In this document: one piece after another, positions 1-6,724 of the stretch
How positions within the stretch are numbered: position 1 is the first letter of the stretch
Layout of the letters: each line of letters starts with the position of its first letter
NCBI GenBank assembly: GCA_003532715.1
Contig: DOEZ01000710.1
Span: 1 to 8,388, forward strand
From: Planctomycetaceae bacterium
GTDB lineage: Bacteria; Planctomycetota; Planctomycetia; Pirellulales; Thermoguttaceae
Reading direction: 5' to 3'
DNA length: 8,388 nt
Notes under the pieces: model-generated
The model's input: the letters and a program-made list of their open reading frames with translations, nothing else
Told to the model about the DNA's origin: nothing
The model's database searches: none
Made by a program: the position numbers and the translations under genes

Positions 1-665
1 CCGAACAGCTCGCTTTCGATCAAGTGTTCGGGCAGCGCGCCGCAATTGATGGCCACGAACGGCCGGTCGGCGCGAAGGCTCTGGTCGTGGACGGCCCGGG
101 CGACGAGTTCCTTGCCGGTGCCCGTCTCGCCAAGAATGATGACGGTCGACGAAGTGGGGGCGACCTTGGCGATGAGATCTCGCACGCGTTGCATCGGCGC
201 CGAATCGCCGATCAACTCCGAGCTTCCCTCGATCCGATCCAGACGCTGCTTGATTGCGCGATACTTGTTGGTCAGTTCGATCTTCTGGGCGACGCGGTCC
301 AATAGCGCGCCGATTTCGACCAGTCGGCACGGCTTGGTCAAATAGTCGAACGCGCCCTGGCGCAGCGCGGCAATGGCCGTGTCGAGCGACGACTTGCCCG
401 TCAGAATGATCGCCTCGGCGTCGGGCGAGAGTTCCTTGGCCTTGGCGATGACTTCGATGCCGTTCCGGCCGGGCATGTCGAGGTCGACCAGCAGGCAGTC
501 GTACGTGTTGCGCTCCAGCGCGGCGACGGCGGTCGTTCCGTCGGGACAGACGGTCACCTCGTGGCCCATCCGCGGCAGTTCGAGCCGCATGAGTTCCTGA
601 AGCGACTTCTCGTCGTCGGCGAAAAGCAGTCGCAGTCGTTTAGGCGGCTTGGCGGGGGTTTTCAT
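1..665 (-). CDS. Sigma-54-dependent NtrC-type response regulator, partial (C-terminus beyond left edge)
   Basis: This is a transcriptional activator of the NtrC/AtoC type that receives a phosphoryl group and uses ATP to open sigma-54 promoters. The visible 221 residues start MKTPAKPPKR. A receiver domain spans about residues 11-125, with acidic pair D17/D18, phospho-acceptor D61 in VDLDMPG, T89 in ILTG and K111 in LTKP. A linker follows, then the AAA+ domain begins near 147, with Walker A GETGTGKE (179-186) and the ESELFG stretch at the edge. The GAFTGA loop, Walker B and DNA-binding helix lie outside the window. The ATG overlaps the end of the upstream kinase gene by 26 bases, so the pair is almost certainly co-transcribed and translationally coupled. 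An AAGGA lies only two bases before the ATG, which is unusually close. The domain assignment is secure; target genes are unknown. Confidence 0.93.
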   Translation of the reverse strand, partial: MKTPAKPPKRLRLLFADDEKSLQELMRLELPRMGHEVTVCPDGTTAVAALERNTYDCLLVDLDMPGRNGIEVIAKAKELSPDAEAIILTGKSSLDTAIAALRQGAFDYLTKPCRLVEIGALLDRVAQKIELTNKYRAIKQRLDRIEGSSELIGDSAPMQRVRDLIAKVAPTSSTVIILGETGTGKELVARAVHDQSLRADRPFVAINCGALPEHLIESELF

Positions 666-2244
666 GTTCCTTATCCGTTGGATTCAATGGGAGTCGCACG
701 TGGAAGGTCGAGCCCTGCCCTCGTCCCGGGCTGTGCGCCTCGATTTCGCCATGGTGTTCGGCGATGATGCGATAGGTGATCGAAAGACCCAGCCCCGTGC
801 CTTGCCCCGACCGTCGCCGAGTGAAAAACGGCTCGAAGATGTGCTGCAGCACGTCGGGTTCCATCCCGCATCCGTCGTCACTGACGGTCAGCTCGGCGTA
901 TTCGCGCCGTTGGACCAGCTCGACGTCGACCTGGCCGTCGGGTTCGATGCTTTCCAGCGCGTTGGCCAACAGATTCAAAACGACCTGCTTCATCTCCTGA
1001 ATGTTGATCGGCGCGATGACGGCCGAATCGGCGCGGAGACAGATGGTCTTGTCCTGATATTTGCCCAGGTGGCCCAGCATGTCGATGACGTCTCGCACCA
1101 ACTCGGCCAGGTCGGCGTTCTGGCGGCGGACTTCGCCGAGCCGCGAGAAGTCGAGGAGCTTCTCGGTGATTTCCTTGCAGCGAAACGCCTCGGTTTGGAT
1201 CATGCCCAGATAGTTGGCGATGACGGCATGTTGTTCGTCGTCCTGGTCGAGCGTGTCGCCGATGCGGCTTTCGAGCGATTCGGCGCACAGGGCGATCGAG
1301 GCCAGAGGGTTGTTGATTTCGTGGGCGACGCCGGCGGCGAGGAACCCAACGCTGGCCAGTTGCTCGCTGCGGATGACCTCGCGGGTGCGTTGTTTGACCT
1401 GGTTTTCGAGATCGTCGTGGATGGCTTGGAACCGCGCGGTCATCGCGTTCATGGCGTCGGCCAGTTCGGCCATTTCGTCGTTCGTGTCGAGGCGGATGCG
1501 GAAATCGAAATCGCCGCCGCCGACGCGACGCGACCCGGCGATGAGAACCTGGAGCGGCTTGAAGACCCACTCGAAGAACAGTTTGAGCAACAACAGCAGA
1601 ATCAGGGCCGCGACGGCGCCGATCGTCCAAGTGCCGATAATCAGCGTGCGGTACTGCGCGCGAAGCTCGCTGGGCAGGTCGTCGACGAGCATGTCGTGCA
1701 AATGGCTCGGCAGCGAAGCGACCAGTTGTTGAAGGTTGTCCAGTTCGGTTTTGAGTTCCCCGAGGTTCTCCGACGCAAAGACCCAACTCGAATCCTGTTT
1801 TGCGAGGTGGATGCGGCTGAGCGTCCGTTCGATCTCGTCGACCGTTTGCCATTCCTTCTCGTTGTCGGCCATGCGCGATCCGGCTCGAAGCTTCGCCTCG
1901 AGACGATTGCGGTACTCCTCGAGCGTCTGCCGGACGGTGTCGAGTTCGAGGGTGAACTTGTCGCGGCACAGCAAGACCTGCCGCGCGGCGATCGTTTCGT
2001 CGTCCAGCGGGAAGCCGCAGGTGCGCAGCTCGTGGAGCCCGTTGAGCGTGATGCGCAGTTCGCTCACCTGGAGGCTGAGCTTGGCGGCGATGGGCAATTC
2101 GGCGCCGCGGTCGCGCAGCGAGCGCACCAGGTTGCGGTACGCGTAGCTGCCATGCAAACCCGCGAACGAGAGAAGCGTCACCACCAGAAGCAAGAGCCCC
2201 AGGCAGATGAACACCTTGACCCGAATTGGCCAATTCCCACGCAA
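640..2244 (-). CDS. Membrane-bound sensor histidine kinase with HAMP domain (NtrB/ZraS-like)
   Basis: This 534-residue sensor kinase should autophosphorylate on histidine and pass the phosphate to the overlapping regulator downstream. Transmembrane segments lie at about residues 11-30 and 199-222. They enclose an extracytoplasmic sensor of about 165 residues that looks largely helical and that I cannot assign to a named family. A HAMP linker follows (about 222-275), then a short coiled coil. The phospho-acceptor is H308 in GVAHEINNPL. The ATPase domain has an N box (NLLANALES, 424-432), G1 (DDGCGM, 456-461), F box (IFEPFF, 469-474) and G2 (GTGLGLS, 482-488), so all catalytic motifs are intact. 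The start is TTG, chosen because AAGGAGG sits six bases upstream and the first residues lead straight into the first membrane segment. The kinase-regulator order and overlap make a dedicated pair likely. The signal sensed is not evident. Confidence 0.94.
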   Translation of the reverse strand: MRGNWPIRVKVFICLGLLLLVVTLLSFAGLHGSYAYRNLVRSLRDRGAELPIAAKLSLQVSELRITLNGLHELRTCGFPLDDETIAARQVLLCRDKFTLELDTVRQTLEEYRNRLEAKLRAGSRMADNEKEWQTVDEIERTLSRIHLAKQDSSWVFASENLGELKTELDNLQQLVASLPSHLHDMLVDDLPSELRAQYRTLIIGTWTIGAVAALILLLLLKLFFEWVFKPLQVLIAGSRRVGGGDFDFRIRLDTNDEMAELADAMNAMTARFQAIHDDLENQVKQRTREVIRSEQLASVGFLAAGVAHEINNPLASIALCAESLESRIGDTLDQDDEQHAVIANYLGMIQTEAFRCKEITEKLLDFSRLGEVRRQNADLAELVRDVIDMLGHLGKYQDKTICLRADSAVIAPINIQEMKQVVLNLLANALESIEPDGQVDVELVQRREYAELTVSDDGCGMEPDVLQHIFEPFFTRRRSGQGTGLGLSITYRIIAEHHGEIEAHSPGRGQGSTFHVRLPLNPTDKEHENPRQAA

Positions 2245-2250
2245 AGGCGA

Positions 2251-2257
2251 CCTCCTT
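2251..2257 (-). promoter_or_regulatory. Strong Shine-Dalgarno for the kinase TTG start
   Basis: The minus strand reads AAGGAGG here, six bases before TTG at 2244. The match and spacing are near ideal. This decides the start in favour of the rare codon TTG over any internal ATG. Confidence 0.8.
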
Positions 2258-2315
2258 GTCGCTCGCGGCGCGCACGAAGAACGTAAATCGGTCGGGGCGC
2301 ATCCTGGCCCAGCCG

Positions 2316-2334
2316 CGAGACCGCCCGGGTCTCG
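2316..2334 (-). promoter_or_regulatory. Perfect 7-bp hairpin or dyad in the kinase leader
   Basis: CGAGACC and GGTCTCG form a perfect inverted repeat with a five-base loop (GCCCG). It lies about 70-90 bases upstream of the kinase start and directly downstream of the predicted -10 box. It would therefore be at the 5' end of the transcript, as a stabilising hairpin, or act as an operator. No T-tract follows on the minus strand, so it does not look like a terminator. The function is inferred; the dyad itself is visible. Confidence 0.4.
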
Positions 2335-2341
2335 GACGGGG

Positions 2342-2371
2342 AGTTTACCACGGATCGGCGCGACGGGGCAA
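2342..2371 (-). promoter_or_regulatory. Possible sigma-70-like promoter for the kinase-regulator operon
   Basis: On the minus strand, TTGCCC (2366-2371) and TAAACT (2342-2347) are separated by 18 bases. Each box matches the consensus at four of six positions. Transcription would begin near 2335, giving a leader of about 90 bases before the TTG start. No convincing sigma-54 GG-N10-GC site was noticed nearby. This is a by-eye prediction. Confidence 0.35.
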
Positions 2372-2416
2372 GACGAACGACAGCCGAGTTGGGGCCGGTT
2401 TGTTCACAGCCCTACT

Positions 2417-2473
2417 AGCCCGAAGCGCAAGCGACGATTCTGAAACGAGTTATCCTCGCGTGCGCTTCGGGCT
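2417..2473. repeat. REP-like intergenic palindrome
   Basis: The arms are AGCCCGAAGCGCAAGCGA (2417-2434) and TCGCGTGCGCTTCGGGCT (2456-2473). They pair over 18 positions with one mismatch, around a 21-base loop. From memory, arms beginning AGCCCGAAGCG(C/T)AAGCGA recur between genes in many planctomycete genomes, so this is probably one copy of a dispersed REP or mini-element family rather than a gene-specific site. It sits upstream of the kinase, outside its predicted promoter. It carries no T-tract, so a role as a classical terminator is not supported. Confidence 0.65.
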
Positions 2474-2476
2474 TGT

Positions 2477-2498
2477 GTTTCAGGCGTTGTGCTGAAAC
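2477..2498. repeat. Small hairpin next to the REP-like palindrome
   Basis: GTTTCAG (2477-2483) and CTGAAAC (2492-2498) form a perfect 7-bp stem with an eight-base loop. The sequence CTGAAACGA also occurs inside the loop of the neighbouring palindrome (2440-2448) and again at 2492-2500. The 2477-2483 arm could therefore pair with either copy. This suggests one composite element covering about 2417-2500. Confidence 0.5.
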
Positions 2499-2640
2499 GA
2501 CAGGCTCCCAAATAACTCGGATTGGGTCGATTCGGCGTGCCATCGCATGAATGGTGTGCTGGCCACAAAGGCTTGTGCGGCAACACTTTACCGCAACGCG
2601 TGCCACGCAGGTCGTCGCGGTCGGGCCACGGTGACGGCAC

Positions 2641-2659
2641 CAATTCGTGCGGCGAATTG
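2641..2659. promoter_or_regulatory. 7-bp inverted repeat, possible operator
   Basis: CAATTCG and CGAATTG form a perfect inverted repeat separated by TGCGG. Its right arm overlaps the first three bases of a -35-like TTGACT. That position fits a repressor or activator site controlling the small plus-strand gene downstream. The regulatory role is inference. Confidence 0.35.
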
Positions 2660-2685
2660 ACTCACAAAGCCACGAGGGGCAGAAT
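2657..2685 (+). promoter_or_regulatory. Possible sigma-70-like promoter for the small plus-strand gene
   Basis: TTGACT (2657-2662) matches the -35 consensus at five of six positions. Seventeen bases later comes CAGAAT (2680-2685), a four-of-six -10 lacking the first T. Transcription would start near 2692. A second weak candidate is TATAGT at 2782-2787, with a poor -35. Neither is tested. Confidence 0.3.
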
Positions 2686-2693
2686 AACGTCTA

Positions 2694-2707
2694 GTATATC
2701 GCTATAC
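2694..2707. promoter_or_regulatory. Short dyad near the predicted transcription start
   Basis: GTATA and TATAC form a perfect 5-bp inverted repeat around TCGC, just downstream of the candidate -10 box. It could be an operator or a weak leader hairpin. It is short enough to occur by chance. Confidence 0.2.
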
Positions 2708-2726
2708 CACAATTGGAGGGATCGTC

Positions 2727-2786
2727 ATGCCGTCCACCGTTCCCCACGACGCGAGAATTAATGTCTGGTTTCTGACAATAGTATAG
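2727..2786 (+). CDS. Candidate 19-residue leader peptide or small ORF
   Basis: ATG at 2727 is preceded by TTGGAGGG, with seven bases between GGAGGG's end and the start region, which is a strong Shine-Dalgarno arrangement. The frame encodes MPSTVPHDARINVWFLTIV and stops at TAG (2784-2786). It lies 73 bases before the ATG of the next plus-strand gene and behind a candidate promoter with two dyads, so a leader peptide role is possible. The second half is hydrophobic (VWFLTIV). There are no runs of one regulatory amino acid as in classic amino acid attenuators. The frame is short enough to be chance; the ribosome-binding site is the main support. Confidence 0.3.
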   Translation: MPSTVPHDARINVWFLTIV

Positions 2787-2859
2787 TATTGGCCCACGGA
2801 TTCCGCCGTTTGGCTCCGCCGCATTGAAAGCCCTTCCGACCACCGTGCCGAGACGTTAT

Positions 2860-3078
2860 ATGGCTGACCCCAAAGGCGACCACCTCTACGTCAACCTCGC
2901 CGCGTCCGAAGTCCGACGACGGCTCAAGGGTTTTGGACACGGCGTGCGGAAGATCCAAAGCGCCGGGAAGAACCGATCCTTGGTCATCCACACCGCCACC
3001 GACCGCCATCTTGACGAACTAAAGGCCGTGTTCTGCGACGTGAAGGTATCGGAGTCGGAGGGAGATGCCGGCCCATGA
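2860..3078 (+). CDS. Small hypothetical protein, possible beta-alpha-beta-beta-alpha-beta fold
   Basis: This 72-residue protein starts MADPKGDHLY and ends near SESEGDAGP. I do not recognise its family. The pattern is protein-like: an early strand (HLYVNL), a basic amphipathic helix (SEVRRRLKGFG), two strands (VRKIQ and RSLVIHTA), a second helix (RHLDELKAVF), then a strand (DVKV) and an acidic tail. That order resembles the ferredoxin-like fold seen in ACT, RRM and metal-binding domains, but no metal-binding CxxC or RNP motif is present. The ATG at 2860 is preferred over an in-frame TTG at 2824, because the intervening residues look unlike protein; its ribosome-binding site is weak. The gene is convergent with the phosphofructokinase, 37 bases apart. 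Function is unknown; it could be nucleic-acid binding given its basic first half. Confidence 0.6.
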   Translation: MADPKGDHLYVNLAASEVRRRLKGFGHGVRKIQSAGKNRSLVIHTATDRHLDELKAVFCDVKVSESEGDAGP

Positions 3079-3115
3079 TCCTCCACTGCGACAGGGGCGC
3101 TTTCTACGCTTTGGG

Positions 3116-4426
3116 CTAATCGACGTACGTCTCCAAAAACCGCGCCAGGCGGTGGAAGTCGGAGTCGGGCTTGATGTGGCGGACGACGGTGACGAGCGTT
3201 TCCGGATCGACGAGCCGCTCGAACGGCACGTAGTTCAGATCGAGTTGGCCCGACACCGAGACCATCACGCCGTCGAGCCGCTTCTCGACCAACGCGCGAT
3301 AGGCGCCGACGCCCAACTGGCTGCCCAACATCACGTCGAACGCCTGCGGCCGCGCGCAACGGCTTTCATAACCGAGCGTCAGACCGGTAACTTTGCGCGA
3401 GCGGCCGGTCTGAGTCTTGTACTCTTTCGCGACCATATCGGCGAAAAAGCGGCCCATGTTCAGCTTCGAGATGGCGATGTGGCCGTGTTCGTCGCGCGGA
3501 ACGCCCTCGATCTCCGAGTAGGGGAGATATTCGGCCAGGCCCTCGGCCAGCACGATCACGCCGTATTCCTTCCCCTCGGTCTCCTCGCGAACACGCATCG
3601 TCGCCACGATCCGCTTGACGACCTGCTCGAGATTCATCACCTTGCGGGTGAGCGTCTCGCCCGTCTTCGCGTTGGTCACTTCCTCGGTGGCCTCGTACTT
3701 GCCTCGGATGTCCTCGACGCTGATGACCAAGCTGGCCTCGCCGGCGATGGCCGCTCCATAGGCCAGCCAGCCCGCGCTGCGGCCCATCGTCTCGGCCAGG
3801 AAGTAGCTTCGCGAGCTTTCGGCGTCGGCCAGCAGGTTGCGGATCTCGCTGGCGAGCGTCTCGACGGCCGTGAAGTAGCCAAACGTGAAATCAATCCCCA
3901 TGTAGTCGTTGTCGATCGTCTTCGGCAGATGGACGACCGGAATCCGCACGCTCCCCTCGGGCAATTGGTCTTGGAACCGCTGGAACTTGTTAGCCGTCTT
4001 GAGCGTGTCGTCGCCGCCAATCGAAATCAGCGCGTCGACGCCGATCGAACGCAGTGCGTCGTAGACCGTCCGCAGCGGTTTGACCCGCTCCGGATCCTTC
4101 AGGTGGGCCGGATCCGAAACGTCCTTGCCCGGGTTGGTCCGCGCCGTGCCGACCAGGATTCCCTGGCTGTTGCGGGTTCGCTTGAGCCGCTCATGCGTGA
4201 TGCGAATATAGTCGGTCCCCTCGACCATCGGGCGGTCGGGCCCGAATTGCACGAGGTTCGAGTAGCCGTGCTTGACGCCGACCACCTCGATGTTGTTGCG
4301 GAGGAACGAGACGGCGGCCGTCGAGATGACGGCGTTGGCCGCCGGGGCCGGTCCGCCCGAAAAGAGGATCGCCACCTTGCTGATGTTCGACTTGGTGAGG
4401 GGAGGACGGGAAAGACTGGTACTCAT
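3116..4426 (-). CDS. pfp: 6-phosphofructokinase, probably pyrophosphate-dependent
   Basis: This 436-residue enzyme phosphorylates fructose 6-phosphate to fructose 1,6-bisphosphate in the cytoplasm. The phosphate-donor loop reads GGDDT (137-141), and the catalytic motif is PKTIDND (168-174), with D172 as the expected base. In this family, the second Asp of GGDD and the Lys of PKTIDND mark enzymes that use pyrophosphate, whereas ATP enzymes usually have GGDG and PGTIDND. The substrate motif MGRSAGW is at 214-220, and GYESRCARP (352-360) is the sugar phosphate region. The length is right for the medium-size PPi clade and longer than bacterial ATP-PfkA (about 320). The start ATG is supported by GGAG six bases upstream; an upstream TTG at 4456 is rejected. 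It appears to be monocistronic. PPi use is inferred from motifs, not assayed. Confidence 0.94.
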   Translation of the reverse strand: MSTSLSRPPLTKSNISKVAILFSGGPAPAANAVISTAAVSFLRNNIEVVGVKHGYSNLVQFGPDRPMVEGTDYIRITHERLKRTRNSQGILVGTARTNPGKDVSDPAHLKDPERVKPLRTVYDALRSIGVDALISIGGDDTLKTANKFQRFQDQLPEGSVRIPVVHLPKTIDNDYMGIDFTFGYFTAVETLASEIRNLLADAESSRSYFLAETMGRSAGWLAYGAAIAGEASLVISVEDIRGKYEATEEVTNAKTGETLTRKVMNLEQVVKRIVATMRVREETEGKEYGVIVLAEGLAEYLPYSEIEGVPRDEHGHIAISKLNMGRFFADMVAKEYKTQTGRSRKVTGLTLGYESRCARPQAFDVMLGSQLGVGAYRALVEKRLDGVMVSVSGQLDLNYVPFERLVDPETLVTVVRHIKPDSDFHRLARFLETYVD

Positions 4427-4495
4427 CGGACGCTCCAGGATACTTCTATCTTTCAAAAAAACACGATTCGGAAAAAGCGGAAAGGGAAAAAGGCG

Positions 4496-4546
4496 TTAGT
4501 CGACGTGGGTCTCGCGTTGCACGAGTCGGTAGTTGATTATTCTCAC
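4496..4546 (-). other. Candidate 16-codon ORF upstream of the phosphofructokinase
   Basis: A GTG-initiated frame encodes MRIINYRLVQRETHVD and ends in TAA. AGAGGAAG lies seven bases before the GTG. Downstream on the minus strand are several T-rich tracts before the phosphofructokinase start (about 4454-4490). It could be a leader peptide, but a frame this short is easily fortuitous, and no convincing hairpin precedes the T-tracts. Confidence 0.15.
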
Positions 4547-4610
4547 TTTCCGTCTTCCTCTACTGATTGCTTTAATCGCTGCTTCAGACAGCCACCAAAG
4601 GTGCAAGAAA

Positions 4611-4640
4611 ACATCCGCGTTTATCTGCGTTCATCCGCGG
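4611..4640. repeat. Three-copy 10-base degenerate tandem repeat
   Basis: Three consecutive units read ACATCCGCGT, TTATCTGCGT and TCATCCGCGG. On the minus strand they follow a pattern close to CGCRGATRAA. I recall similar strings (cgcggatgaacgc...) as widespread intergenic repeats in planctomycetes and related phyla. It lies between the accC stop and the phosphofructokinase start. The ten-base period is close to one DNA helical turn. No function is evident. Confidence 0.5.
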
Positions 4641-4684
4641 TTCCACTCTTCGCGTTCCGCAAGATCCACGCTCGCCGGCCGCGG

Positions 4685-6028
<1,344 letters not shown>

Positions 6029-6093
6029 ATTCCGAACGCCGGGGGAAAAAGTGAACGAAGCACCCTTCTCGTTTGCCGGTCCGCCTTGCGGCC

Positions 6094-6117
6094 GAGCCGC
6101 GCGGCCTCGAACGGCTC
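6094..6117 (-). promoter_or_regulatory. G+C-rich hairpin in the accB-accC gap
   Basis: GAGCCG (6094-6099) and CGGCTC (6112-6117) can pair around a 12-base G+C-rich loop, in the 123-base gap between accB and accC. Further short G+C self-complementary stretches surround it. It might tune the accC:accB ratio by RNA processing or attenuation, but no T-tract follows. Chance pairing is likely in such G+C-rich DNA. Confidence 0.2.
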
Positions 6118-6151
6118 CGAAAGCGGCCGAGCATACCGTCACGACGCGGCG

Positions 6152-6655
6152 CTAGCCCGTCGTATCCACCTTGAACAGGGCCTGGCCGTACTCGACCGGC
6201 TCGCCGCTCTTGCTCAACACGGCGATGATCTTGCCCGATATCTCGGCGGGAATCTCGTTGAAAACCTTCATCGCCTCGACGATGCAAACGGTCGTCTCGG
6301 GGCCCACGTGATCGCCGACCTTAACGTAAGGAGGCGCGTTGGGGTCGGGCGATGCGTAAAACGTGCCGACGATCGGGCTGGTTATGACGCCAAGGTTCTT
6401 GTCCTCGGCCGGCTTCTCGCTCGCCTGCGCCGCCGCCGGGGCGGCAGCCGCCTCGGCCGGACCCGCACTCGGAGCCGCCGGCATCTGTCGAACGATCGTC
6501 TCGACCGGCATGTCCTTCGGACCGCGCCGGAGTTGAATCCGCATGTTCTCCTGCCGGAGATCCATCTCCGTCAGATCGTGTTCTTTCATCAATTCGACGA
6601 GACGACGAACCTTGCGTACGTCGAATACGTCCTGACTCGGTGCCGTTTCGGCCAT
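6152..6655 (-). CDS. accB: Biotin carboxyl carrier protein of acetyl-CoA carboxylase
   Basis: This 167-residue carrier holds the biotin that shuttles carboxyl groups between AccC and the carboxyltransferase. The N-terminal region (about 10-45, VRKVRRLVELMKEHDLTEMD) is the usual helical AccC-binding part. A flexible Ala/Pro-rich linker spans about 57-85. The biotinyl domain runs from about 88 to 165, with TSPIVGTFY, the acceptor motif EAMKVFNE (biotinylated K130) and GQALFKV at the end. The thumb-like stretch SPDPNAPPYVKVGD is present, as in canonical AccB. The ATG has AAGG close upstream and GGGAG further back. It lies 69 bases after the peptidase gene and before accC, all on the same strand, so the three are probably co-transcribed. 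Confidence 0.96.
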   Translation of the reverse strand: MAETAPSQDVFDVRKVRRLVELMKEHDLTEMDLRQENMRIQLRRGPKDMPVETIVRQMPAAPSAGPAEAAAAPAAAQASEKPAEDKNLGVITSPIVGTFYASPDPNAPPYVKVGDHVGPETTVCIVEAMKVFNEIPAEISGKIIAVLSKSGEPVEYGQALFKVDTTG

Positions 6656-6724
6656 TGCCTTATTTCTCCCTACAAACCAACCGACCGCCGTTTCCGCTTC
6701 GCCGAGCCCCGAGCCCCGATCAGG

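Larger units (their letters stand above)
2245..2859. other. 615-base intergenic stretch without an ordinary gene
   Basis: This gap separates the minus-strand kinase operon from a small plus-strand gene. From left to right it holds the kinase ribosome-binding site, leader hairpin and promoter; a REP-like palindrome (2417-2473); a second hairpin (2477-2498); a stretch at about 2500-2640 in which I recognise nothing; and a plus-strand signal cluster with a 19-codon ORF (2641-2786). Longer open frames here on either strand have no recognisable protein character. No tRNA or rRNA was recognised. Confidence 0.6.

Noticed and set aside
649..2286. 545-codon plus-strand open frame opposite the histidine kinase
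   Set aside because: It mirrors the kinase codons, and the real kinase has intact H, N, G1, F and G2 boxes on the minus strand.
878..2302. 474-codon alternative minus-strand frame inside the kinase
   Set aside because: The Arg/Pro/Ala-rich translation is a +1 shadow of the kinase and has no domain features.
2417..2473. Rho-independent terminator at the palindrome
   Set aside because: Neither side has a T-tract, and no gene ends immediately before it on either strand; a dispersed repeat fits better.
2520..2640. tRNA-like T-loop string (GGGTCGATTCGG near 2525)
   Set aside because: No matching acceptor, D or anticodon stems could be built around it on either strand.
2404..2643. Minus-strand frames of 63-79 codons over the REP-like region
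   Set aside because: They are translated from palindromic repeat sequence, with no ribosome-binding site or protein-like pattern noticed.
4611..4640. CRISPR-like repeats
   Set aside because: The units are only ten bases, directly adjacent and without spacers, and no cas gene is present.
6029..6142. N-terminal extension of AccC from GTG 6142
   Set aside because: AccC proteins begin at the MFKRILVANRGE type start; the extra 38 residues come from the G+C-rich intergenic gap.
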